Shown one piece after another: positions 36,842-44,458 of a DNA stretch of 64,000 nucleotides (its first letter is position 1; the number at the start of each line of letters is the position of its first letter). The DNA is taken from NCBI RefSeq assembly GCF_013409995.1, contig NZ_JACCBX010000002.1, forward strand, positions 287,827-351,826. Direction: 5' to 3'. The position numbers and the translations under genes were made by a program. The notes under the pieces are model-generated. The model ran no database searches, was not told the DNA's origin, and saw only the letters and a list, made by a program, of their open reading frames with translations. Source of the DNA: Neobacillus driksii. Lineage in GTDB: Bacteria > Bacillota > Bacilli > Bacillales > Cytobacillaceae.

Positions 36842-39052
36842 TTAATGGGATTTAAATATATAAATTGAATAGTCATTACTTCTCTCAATTTGAATCTCAT
36901 CGTTATGATAAATCTGTAAGTCTGCCTTTTTACTTCTTCCCTCAAGCTTTTCATGTCTCACAATGAGGTTTGGGTCCTGTGATTCTTTCACGAGCCAAAC
37001 ACGGTCCTTCTTTCGATCAGCCTTAAATGTTAAATCGCCAATACTCTTTTTTTCCGCCAAATAGGGTACAAGCCATCTGTTAACCCAATTCGTATAGAAG
37101 TTTTCTGTCATTCCGCGTGCATCTCGAAGCCTCTCTCTTTTCCTGCTTTGCTTGTATTCTAGTGAAATGCGGTTTTTGTCAAACCTTGGTTTTATAATGA
37201 TTCCAATGATATACACAAGGATGGCAAGCCAGATTAACGCTTTTATAGCATCCTTTCCATATTTCTTAAAGAGTGATATATCCTCAATGTTTAGTGTAAA
37301 AGTCTCTTCCGCTATTTCATTAGGGTACTCACCGGGTAGGGTAACGTGAAGGGGTACGTCTCCTACCGATGTTCGGAAGATCGGCGATAAACTCTTAGGG
37401 TAAATAAGAATTTTATTCCCTTTTTGTTCTTTTTCAATTTTTATATGGCTGGGGGTTTCTATTTTTAGTTGCTTAAAAACCTTTTTAAGTTCTTCCGAAG
37501 TCATTTCCTCCCCATTGATCATTGGGGTAATCACAAATGGATCTGCTTTGTTTAACTTATCTAACGACTCACTCCAGGTATCAGTATTTGCCACCAGGCT
37601 CAACTTTCGCGTTGGGTTAATTTGAATGCTCGATTCCTTTACCTTTTGATAGAATCCTTTAATATTGACTTTTACATTGACAGGAATTTTATCCTTTTGA
37701 GGTAACGTGAAATCCCCGATGAATTTATTAACCTTAGAATCATAGTTTAGGTGAAGCTTCTCTCCGTCAATTTCAGCTTCTACTTCAAACAAACTTTTTA
37801 CGTCAATTGCACGTAAATCGATTTCTTCATCATTACTCTCACTCTTCAATAGTGTGGTTTCTAGCACCATCTTACTGCCTGCAAAGAAAACTTCAGGATT
37901 CTCTTCACCCGTGGCTTTTTTAAAATTTACTCTAAAATCAATCGCCGGTTCTGCTAATATCTTGATAGACTCTTGTTGTTCTTCCAATAGTGGCTTCTCA
38001 AAAACAATTTTATATGTCCCTCTGTCGACAACGCCATCACCATTCACATTTTTAAAATGCGTGAATGTTCCTTGAATGGGTGGATGTAATTTCGCTGGAT
38101 CATCGGGTGTTATAACTTTGTATGGACCCTCCATTCCTTGTTCAATGCGTTGGTTGTTTATATAAAATTCCTTAAAGGAAGCATTCTCTGCAGCGGATTG
38201 TTCAATGAGAGTAATTCTCCGTAATGGAAATGGAGACTCTAAGACTAATTGATTGCCGTCCCAAACAGGATGTAAATCAAATTTCTCCTGTTCACTCGGA
38301 TCTCGATTGGTCATGAGAGCTGCAACCTCGTTAATGCGTTGGATGATATCTTGCTCTCCATTGCTCACTAGCACATTTCCAGCTGAACTTTCGGTCCATT
38401 GTCGTTTAAAATCAGCCATAATCTCTAGCTCTTCTGTGCTCAAATAGGATTCAATGGGAATCAAGGTACTGTGAAAACTAGCACCGTTTTGGTCCATTTT
38501 CTCCTTTAGTTCCCTCAAACTAGTAAAAAGGGTATTCTTGTTCTCTTCAATTTGTGCGGCTGAAAGCTTTTGTTCAAGATGATTAAGTTCATTAAAAATC
38601 CCATCGGTAAGAACGATTAACCAGAAATCAGAGTTTTTATTGCTGTCCACAGCTTTACCCAATTCATTGATCGCGGTTTGTAAAGATTCTAGTGGAGTAT
38701 TTCTTTTCCCGGTCCAGGTTCGAATTTGATCAATTTCATGTTGACGAAGTCTTTCATCTAATTCAATCGGCTCCGGTACGGTCGGTGAGCTCATAGAAAC
38801 AACTCTTAACTGATCTTGTTTCTCTAAAAGAGAAACAAAGCTTTGAAGAGCGTAATTCGCATACTTCCAATTATCAATCGGTACATTTCCAGACTGTTCC
38901 CACATACTGCCAGAATCATCATATACAAGCGCAACAATTTTATTTTTAGGAATAGTGGAATGAGTTTTCGCTTCCACTATTGAAGCGAAAATGCTAAAGA
39001 AAAAAATAACCAAGACGTGCATGATTACAAGATGTTTATACTTAGCTATCAT
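36842..39052 (-). CDS. vWA-domain membrane protein, first gene of the tubulin-like operon
   Basis: 736 residues with a Sec signal/anchor (hydrophobic residues 8-26, ending VEAKTH). An extracellular vWA domain begins with IVALVYDDSGSM, whose DxSxS is the metal-ion adhesion site, and the later FWLIVLTDGIFNE gives the second metal aspartate. Long beta-rich regions follow. A single membrane helix (ALIWLAILVYIIGIIIK, near residue 620) leaves a cytoplasmic tail of about 110 residues ending in a beta-rich DLQIYHNDEIQIE that could be an FHA-like module. The ATG at 39052 follows AAAGGAG; in-frame codons further upstream lack this. It may sense or bind something outside and pass it to the tubulin-like protein. 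Confidence 0.8.
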   Translation of the reverse strand: MIAKYKHLVIMHVLVIFFFSIFASIVEAKTHSTIPKNKIVALVYDDSGSMWEQSGNVPIDNWKYANYALQSFVSLLEKQDQLRVVSMSSPTVPEPIELDERLRQHEIDQIRTWTGKRNTPLESLQTAINELGKAVDSNKNSDFWLIVLTDGIFNELNHLEQKLSAAQIEENKNTLFTSLRELKEKMDQNGASFHSTLIPIESYLSTEELEIMADFKRQWTESSAGNVLVSNGEQDIIQRINEVAALMTNRDPSEQEKFDLHPVWDGNQLVLESPFPLRRITLIEQSAAENASFKEFYINNQRIEQGMEGPYKVITPDDPAKLHPPIQGTFTHFKNVNGDGVVDRGTYKIVFEKPLLEEQQESIKILAEPAIDFRVNFKKATGEENPEVFFAGSKMVLETTLLKSESNDEEIDLRAIDVKSLFEVEAEIDGEKLHLNYDSKVNKFIGDFTLPQKDKIPVNVKVNIKGFYQKVKESSIQINPTRKLSLVANTDTWSESLDKLNKADPFVITPMINGEEMTSEELKKVFKQLKIETPSHIKIEKEQKGNKILIYPKSLSPIFRTSVGDVPLHVTLPGEYPNEIAEETFTLNIEDISLFKKYGKDAIKALIWLAILVYIIGIIIKPRFDKNRISLEYKQSRKRERLRDARGMTENFYTNWVNRWLVPYLAEKKSIGDLTFKADRKKDRVWLVKESQDPNLIVRHEKLEGRSKKADLQIYHNDEIQIERSNDYSIYIFKSH

Positions 39053-39220
39053 TCTTTGAACTCCTTTCACAAACGAGCGGACACCGTAAAATAACCCTTT
39101 TCGAATAATTACTCCTATCCTATTCAAAACATTTATAACGCATGACCCAATTGTAAAAGTTTAGCTAAAAACCTGTACATATCATGGGATCTCTGTATAA
39201 AATCTAGCCTCGAGGTTAAC

Positions 39221-39250
39221 AAAAAACTCCCCTTCAACCGAGTGGGAGTT
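39221..39250 (-). terminator. Terminator between the cysteine protein and the vWA operon
   Basis: On the minus strand AACTCCC-loop-GGGGAGTT is followed by TTTT. It lies just after the stop at 39269, so the vWA-tubulin operon needs its own promoter in 39053-39220, in which I see no clear consensus. Confidence 0.65.
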
Positions 39251-39268
39251 TACATGTTTCAAAATCGA

Positions 39269-40021
39269 TTATGACAAGTATTTTTTGGGGTTAAATTCTT
39301 GAGTATCGTGATCACAGTCCTTCACAAACGGACATAAATTGCATTCATGAACATTGCTTGTCTTAAAGTAGTTAGTAGGATTCTCAATGGAATATTTCAT
39401 GACTTGTAGATAGTTAATACCTTCCTGTAAATCTTCAGGGGTCGGTGTGAAGACATGCTTCTTTCCGTCGAGTAACGTAATGACTTCTACTCTCTTCGGG
39501 GTTCTTTTAAATACCTTTTCAGAAAAAACTATCGACAGATGATAGTAGAGCGTTAACATTTCTGGTGTTGCGTCGACTAAGTACTTCTTTATCACAAAAG
39601 AGGAATCAGACCACTCGGCAACATCAAATGTTAAGGATAGGTCGACATCCAACTCTTCAATATATGTATTTAGTTTTTCAAACAAAAACAAAGGTGGAGA
39701 TTCCTTGGATTCTGGCTGTATATATTGAATTAGATTATCTGTTATTTTGGCAATTACCAAATAATATTGAATCCTAGATTCAAATAGGTGTGGTGCTACA
39801 TTACTCCAATATTCATCCACAAGTCTTAGCACTTTTCCTGAATGTCGGTGTTCAGAAGGAAGTTTATAAAAAGTATAAACCACCTTATTTACCACATGTT
39901 GCACTACCTGTCTCCAGTTGATAGTACGCTTTCTCTTTTCGTAGTAATCAAAATAAAATTTGTAAGGACATGTGATGAAGTCTTTTAAGTTATCCTCTGT
40001 GATAGCCTGTATTTGATTCAT
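39269..40021 (-). CDS. PD-(D/E)XK/Cas4-like cysteine-containing protein
   Basis: 250 residues. The N-terminus has ITCPYKFYFDYYEK and the C-terminus CNLCPFVKDCD, the one-plus-three cysteine pattern that binds an iron-sulphur cluster in AddB, Cas4 and related nucleases. Between them DLSLTFDVAEW and FVIKKYLVDA occupy the place of the nuclease core, but the usual D-Y-K is IKKY, so the catalytic acid seems lost. The ATG at 40021 follows GGGGGAGG. A perfect Fur box lies 54-68 bases upstream, fitting iron-dependent expression of an Fe-S protein. Whether it works with the downstream vWA-tubulin operon is unknown. Confidence 0.65.
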   Translation of the reverse strand: MNQIQAITEDNLKDFITCPYKFYFDYYEKRKRTINWRQVVQHVVNKVVYTFYKLPSEHRHSGKVLRLVDEYWSNVAPHLFESRIQYYLVIAKITDNLIQYIQPESKESPPLFLFEKLNTYIEELDVDLSLTFDVAEWSDSSFVIKKYLVDATPEMLTLYYHLSIVFSEKVFKRTPKRVEVITLLDGKKHVFTPTPEDLQEGINYLQVMKYSIENPTNYFKTSNVHECNLCPFVKDCDHDTQEFNPKKYLS

Positions 40022-40074
40022 GGACAAACCTCCCCCTAAATGTATTTGTTCAACGTAGTTAATCCGATAATAAT

Positions 40075-40089
40075 TGATAATGATTATCA
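40075..40089. promoter_or_regulatory. Fur box
   Basis: TGATAATGATTATCA is an exact copy of the B. subtilis 7-1-7 Fur consensus TGATAATnATTATCA. It lies between the divergent genes starting at 40021 and 40206 and is nearer to the former. Confidence 0.75.
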
Positions 40090-40205
40090 ATGTCAATCAA
40101 ATTTTCTAATTTACGAGCTAAATTATTTGAATAGTTAAATTGTTGTCAAGAATCTTTTTCTGCTACATATATTTTTGGCAGATGATAATAAAGGAGGACA
40201 TTTGG

Positions 40206-40439
40206 ATGATGACATCTGAGAGTATACGTTTACGAAAAATTCAAAGGCAAGCTCATGAAATTATGGATGAGGTAAATCTTAGAAATGTGCAAATGCCGCC
40301 AGAACTCCTAACAATGGTAATAGATAACCTCTCACGTGCCGTTGGTGATTTAACCGACCCTTCAGGTAATTTTTCTTTGAGTTATCTAGAAGAAAAAGTC
40401 GGTAATGCCCACTCCATTCTAGTTAAAAAGATACAATGA
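40206..40439 (+). CDS. Small helical hypothetical protein
   Basis: 77 residues, predicted all-helical and charged (RLRKIQRQAHEIMDEV, LLTMVIDNLSRAVGDL). I do not recognise the family. AAAGGAGG at 40190-40197 sets the start at the ATG pair at 40206/40209; longer in-frame versions lack a ribosome site. It is divergent from the PD-(D/E)XK-like gene and about 115 bases from the Fur box, so iron could affect it too. A terminator follows at 40490. Confidence 0.6.
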   Translation: MMTSESIRLRKIQRQAHEIMDEVNLRNVQMPPELLTMVIDNLSRAVGDLTDPSGNFSLSYLEEKVGNAHSILVKKIQ

Positions 40440-40489
40440 ATTAGGAGGAGCAAACATTCTAGAAATCAATTTAGCTGAATAATAACCAG

Positions 40490-40535
40490 CCCACTATCAG
40501 GTCCGATTAGGATCAATATAGTGGGTTTTCTTTTA
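40490..40535 (+). terminator. Terminator after the small protein
   Basis: CCCACTAT (40490-40497) pairs with ATAGTGGG (40518-40525), then TTTTCTTTT. Confidence 0.75.
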
Positions 40536-40597
40536 TAAAAATATTGAAACACAGCAAGATGAGCTACATAATAAAAGAATGGAAGGATGTGGGAATA

Positions 40598-41299
40598 ATG
40601 AGCAGATATTCGATTGAAGAATTCATTAAACAAACAGAGCAGAAGGATAAAGGCGAAGGTTTGTTTGAATTGGAGACGCCACGGATGTTGGAGGTAAACT
40701 TAGACGGACAGGTTTGGGCAAAGGCGGGATCCATGGTTGCATATCACGGTGAAATCAAGTTTGTCCGTGAAGGAATATTAGAGCATGGTCTCGGGACTGC
40801 ATTAAAAAAGGCATTTACGGGAGAAGGCGCTTCTTTAATGAAGGCCAATGGGAGAGGAAAATTATATCTTGCGGATAGTGGAAAGAAAATTATTATCCTC
40901 AATTTAAGTAATGATTCTATTTATATTAACGGGAACGATCTATTAGACTTTGAACCTAGTATTAAATGGGAAATTAAATTAATGAAAAAAATTGCCGGAA
41001 TGCTTGCTGGCGGGTTATTCAACGTTCGCTGTCAAGGAACTGGGATGATTGCCTTCACGGCGCATTATGAACCAATCACATTAAGAGTAACACCAGGAAA
41101 CCCTGTCATTACGGATCCAAATGCAACCGTCGCCTGGTCTGGTAATCTGATGCCAACCTTTCAAACGGATATTACGTTAAAAACATTGCTAGGAAGAGGC
41201 AGCGGTGAGTCGATTCAAATGAAATTTGAAGGTGACGGCTTTGTGGTGATTCAGCCTTTTGAAGAGGTCTACATGAGAGCGAAGCAAAATATGTCATAG
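40598..41299 (+). CDS. AIM24/TIGR00266-family protein
   Basis: 233 residues. The jelly-roll like family features are FELETPRMLEVNLDG, the VWAKAGSMVAYHGEIKF strand pair, the glycine-rich GEGASLMKANGRGKLYL and the late TPGNPVITDPNATVAWS. Members are beta-rich proteins of unknown biochemical role, often near stress genes. The start at 40598 has GGAAGGATG upstream; an in-frame start at 40544 would add 18 unlikely residues. It is monocistronic. Confidence 0.82.
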   Translation: MSRYSIEEFIKQTEQKDKGEGLFELETPRMLEVNLDGQVWAKAGSMVAYHGEIKFVREGILEHGLGTALKKAFTGEGASLMKANGRGKLYLADSGKKIIILNLSNDSIYINGNDLLDFEPSIKWEIKLMKKIAGMLAGGLFNVRCQGTGMIAFTAHYEPITLRVTPGNPVITDPNATVAWSGNLMPTFQTDITLKTLLGRGSGESIQMKFEGDGFVVIQPFEEVYMRAKQNMS

Positions 41300-41364
41300 A
41301 TGAAGGGAATGATTATCGTAAATCAAAATAACCGGTAGCAATAGAAGTATGAACTTGCCTGTTT

Positions 41365-41568
41365 GATTCCCTTATACTTCATTTTTACTAGGAAAGGGAA
41401 CCAAAACATCCTTTTGATTCCCTTATACTTCATTTTTTACTGGGAAAGGGACCAAAACATCCTTTTGATTCCCTTATACTTCATTTTTTACTAGGAAAGG
41501 GTACCAAAACTCTTTATTGGTTCCCCTAAGTCCCATTTTTAAAGAGCAAGGGAACCAAAGCAGTTCTT
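41365..41568. repeat. 51-bp tandem repeat, about four units
   Basis: Units begin at 41365, 41416 and 41467 with GATTCCCTTATACTTC and end near AGGGAACCAAAACATCC; a fourth, diverged unit starts near 41518. Spacing is exactly 51 bases twice. Each unit is partly self-complementary (TTCCCTT with AAGGGAA), so each can fold into a hairpin. It fills the gap between the AIM24 gene and the convergent nitroreductase gene. No open frame runs through it. Confidence 0.85.
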
Positions 41569-41594
41569 TACTCACCATCAAACTGGGGTAGAAT

Positions 41595-42365
41595 CTAATC
41601 ACCTTTTCGAAAACCTTGTTGTTTCAGCATTTTTCCTACGTGTTTATATCCATCATTTATATAGAATGGGTCCTTATAAAAATTAGCCATTCTTTGTGTC
41701 CAGGTAGAACCTCCGCTTTGTCTTCCTTTCGTTGCTTCAAGATGAATTTGATTAAACTTCTCGATTTCTTCATGTACATTCTCTTTGTATTTTTCTTCAT
41801 GATAGATAGCTTCCTTTGGTAATCGCGGTACCAAATCCGGAGTTTCACTTGGATAGCCAATACATAAGCCTGAAACTGGAATGACATACTCTGGCAAATT
41901 CAGCAGTTCAATGTATTCTAGTGGACTTCTCCGTATTCCCCCAATTGGCACTGTCCCTAATCCTAATGATTCAGCAGCAGTTATGGCATTTCCTAGCGCA
42001 ATACCAACGTCTACTGTTCCAACTAGTAATAAATCAGGATTGATAGCAGACTTGAACTCGATTCCTTCCATTTCACAAGCTACCTTGATACGGTGGAAAT
42101 CTGCACAAAACACCAGAAAAACGGGTGCTTCAATAATATGCTTTTGGTTGCCTGCAAGCTCCGCCATTTTCTTTCTTCGCTCAGGATCTTGAATGGAAAT
42201 GATGGTAACGTGTTGACCGTTTACCCAGGAGGGGGCTGCTTGGGTAGAACGAATAATCTTATCCAAATCTTCATTTGAAACTGCTTGATTAGCGTATTTC
42301 CTAATTGAGCGATGTGTCATCATGGTTTCAACTACTTGATTCAGTTGTTGTTCTTCTTTTCTCAT
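41595..42365 (-). CDS. NfrA-family NAD(P)H-dependent nitroreductase/flavin reductase
   Basis: 256 residues of the FMN nitroreductase fold: MMTHRSIRKYANQAVSNEDL with the FMN-phosphate Arg pair, the AAPSWVNGQHVTIISI segment, and the SLGLGTVPIGGIRRSP loop near residue 140. It resembles NfrA of B. subtilis, an oxygen-insensitive reductase of flavins and nitro compounds. AAGGA precedes the ATG. It is monocistronic. Physiological substrate unknown. Confidence 0.82.
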   Translation of the reverse strand: MRKEEQQLNQVVETMMTHRSIRKYANQAVSNEDLDKIIRSTQAAPSWVNGQHVTIISIQDPERRKKMAELAGNQKHIIEAPVFLVFCADFHRIKVACEMEGIEFKSAINPDLLLVGTVDVGIALGNAITAAESLGLGTVPIGGIRRSPLEYIELLNLPEYVIPVSGLCIGYPSETPDLVPRLPKEAIYHEEKYKENVHEEIEKFNQIHLEATKGRQSGGSTWTQRMANFYKDPFYINDGYKHVGKMLKQQGFRKGD

Positions 42366-42411
42366 ATGTAATCATCCTTAAACTAAATTTAATACACATT
42401 CTCACCCTATC

Positions 42412-42440
42412 AAAAAAGTTGCTCTATAGGAAGAGCAACT
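42412..42440 (-). terminator. Terminator after the LysM protein gene
   Basis: On the minus strand GTTGCTCT-loop-AGAGCAAC is followed by T6. It lies 12 bases after the stop at 42452. Confidence 0.85.
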
Positions 42441-42451
42441 CGTTTTGGTAA

Positions 42452-44266
42452 TCATTGAAATGTAAGTGAAGTGCTCATTTCAATGATGTGGTTCTGGTCG
42501 GCCCACAGAATAAAGTACTGATATTCTGTTCCTTCTATTACAACTGGATTCGGATAACGTACAATCAATGCAGCTTGATTGTTCATTTCTACTGGCTGGT
42601 CTTGGGACGGGAAAATCAAGCAAGCAGGTTGACTTCCAATACGAGTGTGCTGGATGCGCGGTTTGGTGCCATATGGGTTCAGCTGGTGAAAGGCTTCATT
42701 TTGACAAACCACTTCAATCGATTGATCAGAGGCTATCGCTGAAATTTGAAAGAAACCGTCTTCACCCTCGTATCTTTCATCGTTTACTCGTTGCCAATGG
42801 GACGGATAGTGGAATCGAACTTTATAGACAGAGTTGGAGTATGTTTTTTTAAGAGAAGTAACCGGTAATGGTGACCATTCCAATGCGGTAATGGAGCCGC
42901 CTTCTACAAGCTGGATTGGAACGGGATGCGTTAAATCCACCAGCCAGATTTCACTGGAACTGCCTTGTTGCTTACATCCAGAAAGATAAGCAATTTTCCT
43001 GCTATCTGGTGACCAGGATACAGGGGTAGCAAAGCAATTGGAAATTGCTCTGGTAACTTCGTTCATCCCTTGTCTTCCAGCTGTTCTTATCTGTGAGAAA
43101 TATCCAAGATTTTCAAACGCAGTTGCACTAAATGCGAAGCTATGTGAATCAGGTGACCAGGTGGGGTAGTAATTTTTTGCTAATGGTCCTCCTTTAACTT
43201 CTATTACGTTTCCAGTTGACAGGTTTACACTGTAAATGATTGAGATACTAGCACCTGGGGTTGTATATAAAGCATAGGTTCCGTCAGGAGAAAGTCGAAC
43301 ATTATTAAGTCTTCCACCTGTATTTCTAGTGATTTGCACTTTACCCGTTCCATTGGTTTTAATGCGAAAAAGCTGGCTTACTCCTTTGGTATTTGCTTGT
43401 TGAAAAAGCAAATCAGTACCGCTTGGAAACCATTGTGCGTCTGTTGCACCAGGAGCATTAAGGATTCGGGCACTATGAGTAATCACATTGTAAATGACCA
43501 ACCCATTTGGTTTTGTATAAACAATCTCTTGGCTATTCGGAGACCAATCGAGAAAAACAACTAATCCGTCTGCAAACTGATCAATTTGCGCTATACTGTT
43601 ATCCACTAAATTAAGAATGTGGAGAATTCCATTTTTTCCAACAAAGGCGATTTTTGTACTGTCAGGTGACCAATAAGGAATCGAATAAGATTCTGCTAAT
43701 CCATTCGTGATTTGTTGGTTCACACCGTTACTAGGATTATAAATCCAAATATCATAGCTACCACTTCGATTGGAGGTATAAGCAATTACACCCCTATCAC
43801 CAGGAGGAGCGTATGGAATGATGAGTTTCATACCTGGTGAAATCACGGTAGACGACAGGTTATTAACTTTCATAATTAACTCGAAGTTGCTTTGACTTCC
43901 AGTTATTACGTTAAAACGGTTTGCGATTTGGAATAAGGTATCTCCAGGCTGGACCACATAGTAAGGGAAGCCAGGTGGTACTTTCAACAACTGACCAGCT
44001 TGGATTACGTAAGGGGGCTGAAGCTCATTAGCTTGGATGATAACCGAAGCTGGAACTCCAAAATTTTGAGAAATTTGATTAACAGTATCTCCTGGTTTCA
44101 CACGAATGACATCTACACCAGGAGGAACGGAAAGCTGCTGACCCACAAAAATAGAGTTGGGCGAGGTCAGATTATTCGCCGCAATCAGCGTCTCTAACGG
44201 GAGCTCCCAGCGTCTCGCAATCTGGTAAAGTGTATCCCCAGGACGGACTGTGTAAAATAACTGCAT
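42452..44266 (-). CDS. LysM-domain protein with TolB-like beta-propeller
   Basis: 604 residues. Three LysM repeats cover residues 1-150 (YTVRPGDTLYQIARRW, IRVKPGDTVNQISQNF, YVVQPGDTLFQIANRF). Six or seven PD40/TolB blades follow (YWSPDSTKIAFVG, LDWSPNSQEIVYT, PTWSPDSHSFAFSA, VSWSPDSRKIAYLSG), then a C-terminal domain of about 120 residues. LysM binds peptidoglycan. There is no signal peptide: the first LysM starts at residue 4. Such signal-less LysM proteins in Bacillaceae are often placed on the forespore from the mother cell, as SafA is, so a spore-coat role is a reasonable guess. TTAACTTACCTCC on the plus strand shows a good ribosome site. Confidence 0.8.
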   Translation of the reverse strand: MQLFYTVRPGDTLYQIARRWELPLETLIAANNLTSPNSIFVGQQLSVPPGVDVIRVKPGDTVNQISQNFGVPASVIIQANELQPPYVIQAGQLLKVPPGFPYYVVQPGDTLFQIANRFNVITGSQSNFELIMKVNNLSSTVISPGMKLIIPYAPPGDRGVIAYTSNRSGSYDIWIYNPSNGVNQQITNGLAESYSIPYWSPDSTKIAFVGKNGILHILNLVDNSIAQIDQFADGLVVFLDWSPNSQEIVYTKPNGLVIYNVITHSARILNAPGATDAQWFPSGTDLLFQQANTKGVSQLFRIKTNGTGKVQITRNTGGRLNNVRLSPDGTYALYTTPGASISIIYSVNLSTGNVIEVKGGPLAKNYYPTWSPDSHSFAFSATAFENLGYFSQIRTAGRQGMNEVTRAISNCFATPVSWSPDSRKIAYLSGCKQQGSSSEIWLVDLTHPVPIQLVEGGSITALEWSPLPVTSLKKTYSNSVYKVRFHYPSHWQRVNDERYEGEDGFFQISAIASDQSIEVVCQNEAFHQLNPYGTKPRIQHTRIGSQPACLIFPSQDQPVEMNNQAALIVRYPNPVVIEGTEYQYFILWADQNHIIEMSTSLTFQ

Positions 44267-44402
44267 TAACTTACCTCCAATCTATCCATTACGTTTAGCT
44301 GGAATTACCCCAACTTCAGTTCTGCTGACTGAACAACATGGGCAATCCTCTTTGCCTACATGCTATTCACCCGCAGGATGAAAGTTTCATATCTTACTGA
44401 AA

Positions 44403-44440
44403 TAAAAAAACCAACAGCATGTAAATTCTTGCTGTTGGTT
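44403..44440 (-). terminator. Terminator after leuA2
   Basis: AACCAACAGCA pairs with TGCTGTTGGTT, and on the minus strand T7 follows. It lies 20 bases after the stop at 44459. Confidence 0.85.
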
Positions 44441-44458
44441 CTTTGTATAGTCCATTTT

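Noticed and set aside
39269..40021. Cas4 of a CRISPR system
   Set aside because: No other cas gene or repeat array is present and the nuclease acid appears missing; only the cysteine pattern is shared.
41365..41568. Possible CRISPR array
   Set aside because: The 51-bp units are repeated in full with no unique spacers, and no cas genes lie nearby.
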